DNA of 64,000 nt, from positions 174,406,900 to 174,470,899 of the forward strand of contig CM041292.1 in assembly GCA_023052935.1 (NCBI GenBank). The letters are read 5' to 3'. Position numbers and translations under genes: made by a program. Every line of letters starts with the position of its first letter. The stretch's first letter is position 1. Positions 1 to 10,715 of this stretch are shown in pieces. This DNA is from Piezodorus guildinii. Taxonomy: Eukaryota; Arthropoda; Insecta; Hemiptera; Pentatomidae. A model generated the notes under the pieces. That model worked only from the letters and a program-made list of their open reading frames with translations, did not search any database and was not told the origin of the DNA.

Positions 1-1143
1 ATTAGTCTACTCCCCATCCTCTCAAAAATCTTCGAAAGGCTTCTTCTAAAACGTATCCTACCCATATTAGAATCTCAAAATCTTCCTTCCCATCAGTTTG
101 GATTCCGTCCTCAGCATTCCACAGTTCAACAGGGGCTCCGAGTTGTAGACCATATTTCCTCAGCTCTTGAATGCAAAGAGTATTGTTCTGGTGCGTTTCT
201 GGACATTGCGCAAGCTTTTGACCGGGTATGGCACACTGGATTACTCTTCAAGCTGAAAACCCATTTACCCCAGTCCCTATACCTCATTCTCCGATCCTAT
301 CTCTCGAACCGTTCCTTCCGAGTTCGCTGTGGTGAAGAATTTTCTAACCTTTATCCCGTTGAGGCCGGTGTTCCTCAAGGCAGCGTCTTGGGACCCATCC
401 TCTACATCCTTTACACTGCTGATATTCCTACACATCCTGATACCTTTCTGGCAACTTTTGCAGACGACACCGCCATCCTATCATCCAGTTCCAATCCTGA
501 AACATCATCCTTAAACCTTCAGAGACACCTTTTCCTTATCGAACACTGGTGTAATAACTGGCGTTTAAAGGTGAACGAAGCCAAATGTAAACACATAACC
601 TTTACTCTTAGACGAAAATCCTGTCCGCCAGTTTATTTCAACTCATTACCGATTCCTCTCTCAGATACAGTCCGGTATCTTGGCTTACTGTTAGACAAAA
701 GATTGACTTGGAACCCACATACAAGACTTAAAAGACAAGAACTCAACCGACGATTCGGACAGTTATACCGACTACTCAACAGAAAATCTGAACTTACAGT
801 TGAAAACAAATTATTAATCTACAAGACAATACTGAAGCCCATCTGGACCTACGGACTTGAACTGTGGGGGACAGCTAAACGTTCTAACATCAAACGCATT
901 CAATCCTTTCAATCCAAAGTCCTCCGTACAATAGTAAATGCTCCTTATTATGTCTCCAATTATACCTTGCACCACGACCTTAATGTTCCATTTATTTCAG
1001 ACCTAATTCCATCCAAATTTTCCAAATTCCACCAGAACCTCATTCATCATCCTAATCCTTTAGCTCAATCCCTATCCAGCTCCACTCATCCATACAACCC
1101 ACCTAGAAGGTTGAAACGGCAGTGGCCCCGCGACCTTTTGTAA
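1..1143 (+). CDS. Jockey-type LINE reverse transcriptase (open frame, 5' end outside)
   Basis: The frame is open from base 1 to TAA at 1141-1143 (380 codons) and holds the second half of ORF2 of a non-LTR retrotransposon. It shows the start of the RT domain (HQFGFRPQHSTVQQ), the AFDRVWH block, AGVPQGSVLGP, and the catalytic FADD (FADDTAIL), then the thumb region YLGLLLDKRLTWNPH. It ends PPRRLKRQWPRDLL, a typical C terminus of insect Jockey-like elements. No stop or frameshift is seen, so the copy may be young. It would copy its own RNA at a nicked target. No RNase H follows. Confidence 0.88.
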   Translation: MSLLPILSKIFERLLLKRILPILESQNLPSHQFGFRPQHSTVQQGLRVVDHISSALECKEYCSGAFLDIAQAFDRVWHTGLLFKLKTHLPQSLYLILRSYLSNRSFRVRCGEEFSNLYPVEAGVPQGSVLGPILYILYTADIPTHPDTFLATFADDTAILSSSSNPETSSLNLQRHLFLIEHWCNNWRLKVNEAKCKHITFTLRRKSCPPVYFNSLPIPLSDTVRYLGLLLDKRLTWNPHTRLKRQELNRRFGQLYRLLNRKSELTVENKLLIYKTILKPIWTYGLELWGTAKRSNIKRIQSFQSKVLRTIVNAPYYVSNYTLHHDLNVPFISDLIPSKFSKFHQNLIHHPNPLAQSLSSSTHPYNPPRRLKRQWPRDLL

Positions 1144-1403
1144 ATATATTGGAGTTCTAGCACTGGCTAGATTCTCCACTCAATGTGATGTATGTATGAG
1201 TGTGTGTATGTGTATATAGGTATAAGTGAATTATTGACTTTTGTATTGATTCATTATTGTGTATATATTTTATTGTAATTTTATGTTGTGTAAATATTGT
1301 ATGAATGTAGTATGTTTGATATCATTCAGCAATACTATTAATGTCCAAATTGGGACAGATTGTAAAATTTTCTCAATAAAAATTGTTATTATTATTATTT
1401 AGT
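1144..1403 (+). mobile_element. 3' UTR and ATT tail of the Jockey-type LINE
   Basis: TG-rich 3' UTR follows the stop. It ends with CTCAATAAAAATTG and an (ATT)n tail at about 1387-1400. A related 3' UTR is at 4934-5378. Confidence 0.7.
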
Positions 1404-1945
1404 GATTTTTAGATTTTTTTTTTCTTTATGATTTCTTTGCCCTAGAGTGTCGCGGCATATAGGTCTTATGTTCTGAAATCATAGTCAGTATTTAGTATAA
1501 CTTCAATTAACCAAATTATGTAATATTGGGTTGGTAGTATTGTAATATTCAGTTTTTCCGTTTATTTTTATATCAGTATGATACACTTCTTATCTCATGA
1601 ATTAATCTCTAAGGTGGATTGTTTATCCTGTTGGAAATATGTCAACAACTATATATGTTAACCCTATAGTATTATGTTTGATATCGCACTGCAAATATGA
1701 AAAAAAAAATTGCATTCATCATAAGCATATTTTTTTGTATTAAAAAAAAAATAAGCGTGCTGAAAAAGCTCGAAGAACATTTTACAACGTTCTTGAGGAT
1801 GATGCCTTAACCTAACGCACCTATCGAAAATAGTTTGCCAAATTTCATTCAGGAAATATCAATAATGCTCAACGGTCTGATCGCCCATATAAAATTAAAA
1901 CGAGCAACTTTTAGGCCATTTTTGATTGAAATTCCTCCCAATGAT
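1404..1945. other. AT-rich sequence, nothing recognised
   Basis: No open frame, RNA gene or repeat partner was recognised. There is an A-run near 1700 and another near 1742. Confidence 0.5.
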
Positions 1946-1949
1946 TGCG

Positions 1950-2250
1950 AGAGATTGCTAGTGCCCTATCTGTGTCGCACACCAGCGCACGTGGGAAAAA
2001 TCACGATTTAGTGGCAAAAATTCTATAACTCTTGATCTAATCAAGATAAATTAGAAATTTATCTTTAATGTATACAAGGTGCAACAAAATAAAAATAAAC
2101 AATATATATGTATTGTTGAAATATATTTAGTTACGTAATTATGATTATTTATATTAACGATTCAAAAATATCCTTGATATCTTCAGTCCAGTCCTCATAT
2201 GATTCATTATTTTTTTGACACATTCTCAAAGAGGATATTCAAGGGTATAT

Positions 2251-2297
<47 letters not shown>

Positions 2298-2760
2298 TAT
2301 TTTTATCTTCTTTGCACCTTGTATATATTAAAGGTATAGAAATGTGAATATTATTTTTTAGAAATTCCAAGCACATCGTTTCATACACTTTCAGTTAAGG
2401 ACAATAATACTTTTGCAGACATTGAAGTAATAATAAGAGAGACAAAAGATAATTCAGAGAGCTTTATTTTGGCTTTTAATACACCCTATATATTTTATAA
2501 ACTTGATGTCTCTAATTCTGTCAATTGAAATGTTCCTATATGGAGTAAATTGATCAAATAAAAAAAAAAAATTGAAAAATAATTAAAAATGTTAAAAAAT
2601 GTGACGAGAGTAATTTTTTACATTCGCCAATAAAGTACATTTTTTACTCATAAATTAAAAAATAATTTATAATTTGTCTTGATTAGATCAAGATCATAAA
2701 TCGTGGATTTTTCGCACTGTGCAGCGTAGAAAACCATTGGCACAAGCTCGGCTATGTTTT
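1950..2760. mobile_element. Long inverted-repeat element with a nested MITE
   Basis: The left arm (about 1960-2065) and the right arm (about 2645-2755) are imperfect reverse complements. They share CTTGATCTAATCAAGA and CACGATTTA blocks and CGCAC-rich outer parts. A second, smaller inverted-repeat element sits inside the left half. No coding capacity is seen. It is probably a foldback or non-autonomous DNA transposon. Confidence 0.6.
2069..2327. mobile_element. MITE with about 35-bp inverted ends
   Basis: The left end ATACAAGGTGCAACAAAATA pairs with the right end TTTGCACCTTGTATAT. Both continue into ATAAAAATAAACAATATAT. The (AT)n run at 2253-2294 abuts the right arm. It lies inside the larger inverted-repeat element. 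Confidence 0.6.
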
Positions 2761-4123
2761 TAGGCTTAATGTTTGGGTACCTAACTGTCTAACCGAAGTC
2801 AACTTGGCAATACGCATTCCTGTTTGTGATTCACTACAGAAACAAACCGACCAATTTTCTAAAAGATGATTTTTTTATTTCATTTCTCGCTTTATATTTT
2901 TTTATTAGTTATCATTTTTTAACATGTCGTTTATTAATAAATTATAAAAATAATAATAATAATTGACATAAGAAGTATTTAAGCCAACATACAGATCCTG
3001 TATTGTATACGTAATATAATAAAGTTTCCTTGTAGCTCTTGCAGAACACTTCCTTATGGAAAGAAATATTACTTTTAATTTCCGTCTTTTCCTTTTCCAA
3101 TTTACTTGCTCAATCGAGTGCAATACTTCCCTACCTCATGGTAGAATTTAAAATCGTTTCTGATTTTCCTGTTTCAGGAAAAGCTACGATATCAGCATAT
3201 CGCGTGGACTCGAGACATTGTCGATATAACTTCAGGTGAAAAAAATGTCTTTCTAAAAAATGTAGTTTCTATTCTTAGCAAAAGAAAAAGATCAGGTTTA
3301 ACCTAATTAAAAGCACTATGTGGATTAGTCCTACTTCAACTCTAAATTATGTAACAATTAAGTTTGCTTTAACTATTATCCTCTTCCATCTGTCCAGATG
3401 ATGATAAGTAAATGTTATTTGAAGGAAGTCGTTCAAGATCTCATTTCAAGTAATAATAATTAGGTATAAGCAAATCGTGTGATACGTCCTTTAACAAAAC
3501 ATTAGAGAGCAAACATATTTTATAAAGATAGTTGATAAAACAAATATAATTAATGATGGTATGAAGACATAATATCATAAAATAAATAGAGATGGAGTTG
3601 GAGGGAATTGAAATAATAGAGACAATTTCTAACAATTAATTCTAGAACTAAATGGCTTGAGAAATTGTTTTACGTATGTTTTAATTTTGTTTGCTATTTA
3701 GAAAGATCGGTCTTGGAAAGAATTTTTCCTGAGCACGGAGAAAACCATTATTTCTGGGCTCACTCGTCAACATAAGCCTAAACTTCATTTTTATTTCTAG
3801 GACCGATTTTTTTTTTTGTATAAAACTTTTTAATATTCTTATCTACCACTCTCCTATTTGTTTTTTGTTTTTTTAAAAGTAAAATTATCTTTTAGACTAA
3901 TGTGTTCGAATCAATTCAGCTAAATTGGCCAGCCAATCAGCTTCGGGGTTTCTCTCTATAAATATATTAATGCGTGATAATAGTGAGTCACTATTTTTCT
4001 TTAAATATTACTTTAGGACTCATTAGTATAGCTCCTTGGTATGTAAACAACAAAACCCTTCAAACTGACTTGCAACCATCAGCAATCGATTAACACATAC
4101 GGAGTCATTCTTCACTGTATTAA
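2761..4123. other. AT-rich sequence, nothing recognised
   Basis: A 66-codon frame with a hydrophobic stretch occurs at 3039-3239 and ends in a possible donor (TTCAG/GTGAAA), but nothing supports it as a gene. No repeat partner was recognised in the window. Confidence 0.4.
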
Positions 4124-4622
4124 TCTATACTAATATTATAAAGCAAACGAGTTTGTTTGTTTGAATGCGCTAATCTCAGAAACTACTGGTTTGAATTTAA
4201 ATATTCTTTTTGTGTTGGATAGTCCATTATTGAGCTTTAGGCTATATAACATCACGCTGCGACCAATAGGAGCGAAAAATCCGAAAAAACGGGGAGAATT
4301 AAATTCTCGAATTAATTTTAAAATGATTCAATTACCCTTAAGTTATCTTTTGCTATAACAATTAATAAATCACAGGGACAAACATTTCAACACCTAGGAA
4401 TCGATTTACGTGAAGACTGCTTTTCATACGGCCAACTATATCTCGTATTGTCAAGATCAGGTTGCGGAGAAAATCAGTATGTTCTTCTGCCACAAGAAAT
4501 TAAAACTATAAATATCATTTCGCAGAAGTACTTTAATATATTAAAAAAAATCTTTAAAAAACTTCTTAATAGCGATCTTAATAACAGAAATTGACTCCGA
4601 CGAAGTCGCGGGCAACAGCTTG
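4124..4622 (+). mobile_element. Helitron copy, internally deleted
   Basis: The 5' end TCTATACTAATATTATAAAG is the well-known start of an insect Helitron group, followed by GAGTTTGTTTGTTTGAA. The 3' part encodes the helicase C terminus [17 protein letters not shown], then a [12 protein letters not shown] block. It ends GGGCAACAGCTTG before T, close to the CTRR end of Helitrons, with a GACTCCGACGAAGTC hairpin just before. A second copy lies at 45758-46274 on the other strand. Confidence 0.8.
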
Positions 4623-4933
4623 TTGACTTATAAATGATATGGCAATAGCTGAAATGTCTATTAGAAGAAAGCTGAAAAGAAGCTGGATGAAAGAACTCCT
4701 CTACTAAATTGAAGCTCGGGAGGGGTGCTGCTGGGCATTATCATGTCCTGCTACTGAAATTTTCTCCAGTTGGGAGTCCTATTTCTTTTGCCAGGAGCGA
4801 ATGAAGAAATTATGATTAAAAGAAATATACCTATTAAATATATTGAGTTTTAAATACAGTTGTAGATATCATAAATATGTTTAAATATATATAATATATA
4901 TTATATAATATAATATATATATAATATATATAT
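4623..4933. other. Unassigned spacer with an AT microsatellite
   Basis: An imperfect (AT)n run covers about 4888-4933, next to the LINE 3' end. The remainder shows nothing recognisable. Confidence 0.5.
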
Positions 4934-5378
4934 TGATTGAAACGGCAGTGGCCGCGAGACGTATTGTAAACACTTAAATTGGAGTTCTGACACTGGTCAG
5001 ATCCTCCACTCATGTACAGCGTCCTAACTCAGCCTCCACTGGCTCACACCATGATCTTTGGATCCCGCTTATTGAGGGAAAAGCGCAGTCTAGGGTCCCT
5101 CTAGCAGTTGTATATATTGTATATAGTTATGATTGTTTGTATGATGTTTATTTATTTGCCAACTTTTTATTTATCTTATTATAGGCTGCTGTTTTGATTT
5201 TTTATTTATTATTATTTTATTGTATATATATGATTTGATTTATTTTCTATTTTATGTAATTTGACTATCATTATTATTTTCTGTATATATTGTATGAATG
5301 AGGTTTCATATCAATATTACTATTGTTCATTTTGTAACAAATTGTAATATATCTCAATAAATAAATTTAAAAAAAAAA
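4934..5378 (+). mobile_element. 5'-truncated Jockey-type LINE 3' end
   Basis: It starts in the last codons of ORF2 (LKRQWPRDVL, stop) and continues through a 3' UTR related to that after 1143. It ends with CTCAATAAATAAATTT and a poly(A). The left edge abuts an (AT)n run. Confidence 0.75.
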
Positions 5379-5424
5379 TTAAATATATTACAAAAGTGCT
5401 CTAAGAATTTATTAAAAGAATAGC

Positions 5425-5580
5425 ATGGTCATCTGCGGTGTAGTGGCTAGCATAAAAGCCTAAGGTTGTGAATTCAAACCCGACAGATAGCCCTAGGATT
5501 TTTTTTAAAGAGAGTAAACCATTTTGGTAATTTCGTCCTTCGGGAGGAACTAAATGGTGGTCCCGAGTAGGGTTTTTATA
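5425..5580 (+). mobile_element. tRNA-derived SINE, family A, partial
   Basis: The head GTAGTGGCTAGCATAAAAGC and the B-box-like GAATTCAAACCC match the complete copy at 5904-6180. CGTCCTTCGGGAGG and GTGGTCCCGAG follow. The tail is missing. Confidence 0.65.
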
Positions 5581-5903
5581 CAAAAACCGACATTTTAGAA
5601 AACCGATTTTTCCCAGACAATCGGTTTTAACCGGTTTCGAATTTTTATATAAAAAAATTTTAACTGGAATATTCTGTAATTCGAACAAAAAGTTTTAACA
5701 GAAAATTTAGATGATTAAAAGCAGTTTTTGACTGACATTATTTAATACACCTGAAATAGCAATGTATTACTATGTGTATGATAAATAAAAGATTATTTTT
5801 TCATGTCAGATATCAATTTTATTCACTCCAGGTTACAATAACGTACCAGTACCATGTAGCCACTTCAAAATTATTCAATAACATCGTTTATTTTTCTAAA
5901 CAT

Positions 5904-6180
5904 GGGGTCGTAGTGGCGTAGTGGCTTGCATAACAGCTTTCTATGCCAAAGATCTATGGTTCAAACCTGCGGGCGGCCATTTTTTAATGGGAGTAAAAAA
6001 TCATTAGTTATGCCGTCCTTCGAAGGGTATGTTAAAAGGTGGTCCCGAGCCTTTGCGATATCAGGTACTCGTTAAAGATCCCTATCCTAATAAACCTGGA
6101 GAGGCATAAATTAGAACTCCCACTGTAGCATCGTCTGATTAGTCACAGTTGCATAAAGTGGCGTTAAATGAATAAATGTA
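5904..6180 (+). mobile_element. tRNA-derived SINE, family A, near full length
   Basis: The A-box-like TAGTGGCTTGCATAACAGC and the B-box-like GGTTCAAACCTG are about 35 bases apart, as in a tRNA-related Pol III promoter. A body with CCGTCCTTCG, GTGGTCCCGAGC and GATCCCTATCCTAAT follows. It ends GTGGCGTTAAATGAATAAAT. Other copies or pieces are at 5425, 18115, 25905, 38430, 41830, 42855, 43690 and 47865. Confidence 0.8.
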
Positions 6181-6269
6181 CAAATCATATGATTACATAA
6201 TTTCGTAATCATTGATAAGTTCATTCAAAAACAGAAAAACATAAATATGGTTTCTGTTTTGCTATTCAC

Positions 6270-6301
<32 letters not shown>

Positions 6302-7029
6302 TTAAAAACAATATTATGTCAATAATACTTGAAAATATCATAAAATCGTATATACGCCAGACCTGGCAAGCCAATACATAACCCTCCAGAAAACCATTTA
6401 GTTATCTTGACTTTGTTCTCTGAAGAGTTGTTAGGACGTGGGGGGTAGACACAAGAGTCAAAGGCACTCGGAGAAAGAAGGGGTTTAAGGTTTTCTTTAT
6501 CAACAGGAAAGTTGATTTGCTGGCTGCCTCACGTTTATGTAACTCTACTGTTTACCTCAAGGGCAATGTTTGCGCTGAGCAGGTTAACGAACGGGGAAAG
6601 TTTGTTCTCTTCATAATTTCGCCAGTAATATAAGTTGATAATTACCAAATTCGACAAAACAATTATTCATATTTTTTTCTCAGTCTCTCAAATCAACATT
6701 AATCTTGACTAGGAATCAATACACTATGTGAGGTGTAATATTCTACATCACAGAAAAACGTATGAAAAAAAGAGGGCTAATAAACAAGGAATAGCCTTAG
6801 CCAATCTGTGTTCGGAGAACACTCATGTTGTTTAGTTCGTTACTCATAAACACTTGAGCAGTAAATAAACTTCTATTTAAAAAAAAATCTAGCTATGATC
6901 TAATAAACAAATACATGGATTAGGGGGTACTTTTTCAGATTAAGCCAAGAGAATACCGTTCTAGAAAATGTATATTCAAATGAAATATATGAAAAACAAT
7001 TTTCAAATTATACATCAAAGTATTTTTAT
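6181..7029. other. Unassigned spacer
   Basis: A poly(A) run of about 36 bases lies at 6260-6297. The stretch 6628-6713 recurs almost unchanged at 7400-7485. Otherwise nothing is recognised. Confidence 0.5.
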
Positions 7030-7395
7030 TGTAATGATGTACTCCGCTCCACACATTTTCCCGCTCCCTGAAAGTTATCCATCATTAAAATAATACCCAA
7101 ACCTAACTAGCCACCATAATAACCATTCTCCTACCTCCCCATCTCTCTTATATGCATCAAAAACTCCTGCTTAAACACATATATTCCATCATTGATCCCA
7201 ATCACACTATCCCAGTTCCTCAGTTTGAATTCCAAACATCCCACTCCACTATCCAGCAAAGCTATAGTGTGGTGGACGTTGCCTAATCTGCATTGGAGCG
7301 CGAATTATACTGCACGGGAGCTTTCCTCAATGTAGAATAGGACTACATACTTCCTCTTCATCCAGTCCTACGTCACAGATCAATCATTCATGTTA
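7030..7395 (+). pseudogene. Degenerate LINE reverse transcriptase, N-terminal RT part
   Basis: Broken frames resemble the Jockey RT start: PISLL, then a QFEFQTSHSTIQQ-like block, ALER and TGAF. The same element appears to continue at 8110-8560, beyond an AT-rich insertion. Confidence 0.55.
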
Positions 7396-7485
7396 CGCAA
7401 TATAAGTTAATAATTACCAAATTCGACAAAAAAAAGTATTCATATTTTTTTCTCAGTCTCTCAAATCAACATTAATCTTGACTAG

Positions 7486-7641
7486 ATATTATGATCATGA
7501 TATTGGGACAATATTACAAAATACCCAGGAGTCAGCCACCAAACTGATCATTTATCTAAAAGACACATCAATATTTTTAAAGACATATCAATATTTTCCA
7601 AAATTAAAAAAAAAAAAAAGTTCCTGTTTTTGATTTTTAAT

Positions 7642-7686
<45 letters not shown>

Positions 7687-8109
7687 TATTATTATTATTA
7701 TTATTTATTTATTATTTTTATTATTTTTTTATATTTTTTTATTTTTTTTATTTATTAATTTTATTTTTTTTTTAATTTTATTTTATTCTTTTCTTATATG
7801 TAGTTATCTTATATAATTGTTTGTATTTAACTTAAAATATTATATCTGTATTATTAGTATTATGTATGTTTTAGTGTATTATGTATTTATTATTTTCGTA
7901 TTGTATGTATTATTTCGTATATTATGTATAATGTTTGTATTGTATTTTATTGTTTATCATGTATGTATTATTATTAGTATATATGTATGTATTATTAGTA
8001 TATATGTATGTATTATTAGTATATATGTATGTATTATTACTTTTATTATATTGTCTCTGCATTATTAGTTTAGGGCTAAAATAACCTCTATGGTTGAAAA
8101 GGCTTCATG
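7486..8109. repeat. Low-complexity block with AT, ATT and a 21-bp tandem repeat
   Basis: (AT)n lies at about 7643-7682, followed by T-rich and ATT-rich sequence. From about 7975 to 8040 a unit of roughly 21 bases containing GTATGTATTATTAGTATAT repeats three times. The open frame over it (7817-8068) is low-complexity and not a gene. Confidence 0.7.
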
Positions 8110-8560
8110 TTACAAATAAATAACAATCATTCAAAGTAAATCACAATAATTCCTATTTAATCAATATGCTGGTGTTTATCAAGGCTGTATTCTCAGATCT
8201 ATTTTTTACACAATCTATAAAGTTATCTTCTTCCAATCTAATCCATACTACCTACCACCTTTCTTTCTACTTATGCTGATGACACTTGTGTGTTATCAGT
8301 CGATAAGGATCCTACAACTTTTCTCTTAAACCCTTCAATCCAACATCAGAGTCTTTGAAGTAAATTGACAGAATTAAAGGATAAAAAGAAATATCAATAA
8401 ATCCCACCAAATAACCTTTACCCTCCATTGTAAATCTATGACTGTAAACCTGTGTGTAAGATGTAAACCTATGTACCATTCCTGCTCTACAATATCTTTG
8501 CTACGAATTATCTCATCCGTAAGGGCCTTAATATTCCATATGTTGCTTATTAGGCTCGAA
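8110..8560 (+). pseudogene. Degenerate LINE reverse transcriptase, catalytic and C-terminal part
   Basis: It shows AGVYQGCI (from AGVPQGSI), a decayed YADDTCVLS block, and later LIRKGLNIPYVA, like the HKDLNVP block near the C terminus of Jockey RTs. Frames are broken. It is related to the fragment at 33025-33310. Confidence 0.55.
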
Positions 8561-8639
8561 CAGAAAAAGAATTACGTTATATTCGGTAAAAAAATAAAGA
8601 TTTTATTAAGTGATACCATTTCTATTACTTAAACTGTAA

Positions 8640-8722
8640 ATAGGAAAACATATTCTATTGTTTGCCGACGTTTCGATCTGAATTTTGCCCTTCACCAAGG
8701 TTTCTACCTAATAATATCTTCT
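8640..8722 (-). repeat. Penelope-type terminal fragment with hammerhead-like end
   Basis: On the minus strand it reads GGTGAAGGGCAAAATTCAG then ATCGAAACGTCGGC. The GAAACGTCGGC end matches the arms of the element at 14905-15805. Confidence 0.45.
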
Positions 8723-8989
8723 GGAGGTGGAAATTAAATAGGATAAATTAAAAAAACTAAAGCTATTATAACCAATATAAAAATTAAAAAAATAGAATTT
8801 TTAAGTTAACACTGTAACAAACGGACATATTAATATATATTTCAAATATGTTAATTAAATTTACAACTGTGTAATTGAAAACATCTTGCACATGTAAGAC
8901 ATTGTTTAACTAAGGTAATATATACATATAGCGAAATTACTAATTGTCAGCACTCCGAAAAAACTATGCTAGAGAAACAGTTACTGGTT

Positions 8990-9877
8990 CGGGCCAAGTC
9001 AGCAATATATGGAACATTAAGGTCCTTGTGTTCCTTAGGTGAGTTCCTTAGGTGTGGGAGCATCGGTCGTGTGTGAGGGCAGACAACATCTATTTTCCCT
9101 TTCTCCACTCTGTAGCAACTATACCGCAGAACTAGTTGGAATTTATAAAAGTTTAAATGTAATTTACCCTACTAAGACAAACAGGATTATCTGCACAGAC
9201 TCCTTATCGGCCCTGCTCAGCTTGAAGCGCCTTTTCTCTACCGCCTCTCTTATTCAAAATATTTTATTATCATTGCAGTCCACAATAGTTTCCAATAATT
9301 CAGTTTTTTTCGTCTGGGTACCGAGCCACTGCGGTATAGTTGGTAATGAACTCGCAGATCGTGCAGCCAAAGAAGCAATAACAGATGGCATTCCCTTTAC
9401 TGGGGTGCCTGTTGGCGACTATGTTTCTATCATCAAGCAGCGGATTCGGTCGAAGTGGGGACAGATTTGGCATGACACTAATGACAACAAATTAAGAGAA
9501 ATAAGAAGGGACATCTCCCATTGGCATTCGTCCCTACGACAAAAGCGAAGGGAAGAGGTTATCCTGGCGCGCTGCGTATTGGACACACCCGACTAAATCA
9601 CGGACATCTCATGGCACGGCAACCTCCTACGGACTGCCCAACATGCGGTTGCCCAATCTCTGTTAAACACATTTTGACAGAGTGCAGGGCTTATGATACT
9701 CACAGAGCACATATTGCAATTGACACTGACTTACCAACCGTTTTACAAGACAACATACAAACAACTGCAAAACTTTTTGACTTCCTACGACAGACCGACT
9801 TGTACAATAGACTATAATATTTAATCCGTTTATAAAAAGTGATTTAAGGCGAAAATGACCCAAGTGGTTTACGCCTA

Positions 9878-9913
<36 letters not shown>

Positions 9914-9965
9914 TTGTGGATTAGTTTATTTCTAAGTAGGGAGCAATAAGGATTTTATGAAGGAT
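8990..9965 (-). pseudogene. Jockey-type LINE C-terminal fragment, split by an insertion
   Basis: On the minus strand 9965-9919 joins 9030-8990 once the inserted LINE and one target copy are removed. It reads NAPYL..., then HKDLNVPYIADLA, a C-terminal Jockey block. Confidence 0.55.
9031..9909 (+). mobile_element. 5'-truncated LINE with RNase H domain
   Basis: This is a LINE of the RNase H-bearing (I-like) group. The frame 9039-9596 has RNase H marks: ELVGIYKSL, then CTDSLSALLSL, then WVPSHCGIVGNELADRAAKE. It continues in another frame as IGHTRLNHGHL, then CPTCGCPISVKHILTEC, the usual C-terminal zinc knuckle, and ends at TAA near 9816. A frameshift near 9575 breaks it. A poly(A) follows (9881-9909). 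The insertion is flanked by the 9-bp duplication GTCCTTGTG (9022-9030 and 9910-9918). Confidence 0.87.
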
Positions 9966-9966
9966 T

Positions 9967-9967
9967 T

Positions 9968-10037
<70 letters not shown>
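9967..10037. repeat. (AT)n microsatellite
   Basis: About 70 bases of uninterrupted AT dinucleotide. Confidence 0.95.
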
Positions 10038-10040
<3 letters not shown>

Positions 10041-10715
10041 TAAGTAGACCCCCAAAGCTCTACTCTGTAATATTATTATTAAGTAAAATAGCCCATATAC
10101 TATTAGTAAAAATCTTCTTCTAACCCCACATTCCTTATATTAATTAGTTTTACAATTTATCTGGAATCAACATTTCCAAAAGATAATTTCCTAGTTTTCC
10201 TTACAAGTGGTACAAAAATAAAAGTTCTGTCGCTGAAACTAAGTGCAATTCTGAATTCAATGAAACCTCATTATAGGAACTAAGTGTTTTGAAGGATGCT
10301 CCATAACGCTAAGGTATTGTGTAATTTGAGAGATGATAAATATTGATATATGATGGATAAGTTGTTTTTTTCGAATTTATAAACAATATTTATAAGTTCA
10401 GAAAATAACAATCTCCTTTTTGCGAAGCGGGAGTAGTCGAAATAACCAATTGAATAATAAAATGGTATAAAGCATTCTGGATCGACAATAGTGAATTATT
10501 CACGACATACCGAGGAGCAGGGATTTCTAAAATCCATCTTTTTATTAAAGGGATTCTGAGGAGAAAAAAAAAAAACCCTGAAGTATTGATTGAATACTCA
10601 CTGATTCGGTATACACAATAACAAATTATCCTAAATAATTCTCTCAATAGGTAAATTACATCAAAATAATGTTATATTCAGTTTAATCAATTAATCGACA
10701 ATCCCATCGATTAGT
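10038..10715. other. Unassigned AT-rich spacer
   Basis: No gene or repeat recognised. Confidence 0.5.

Noticed and set aside
3039..3239. 66-codon frame with a hydrophobic N-terminal stretch, possibly the nAChR signal-peptide exon
   Set aside because: It does not start with ATG, nothing after the hydrophobic part resembles an nAChR N terminus, and the splice prediction rests on one GT.
7817..8068. Open frame of 83 codons rich in Tyr, Ile and Val
   Set aside because: It is a translation of the TATTATTAGTATATATGTATG tandem repeat and neighbouring low-complexity DNA.
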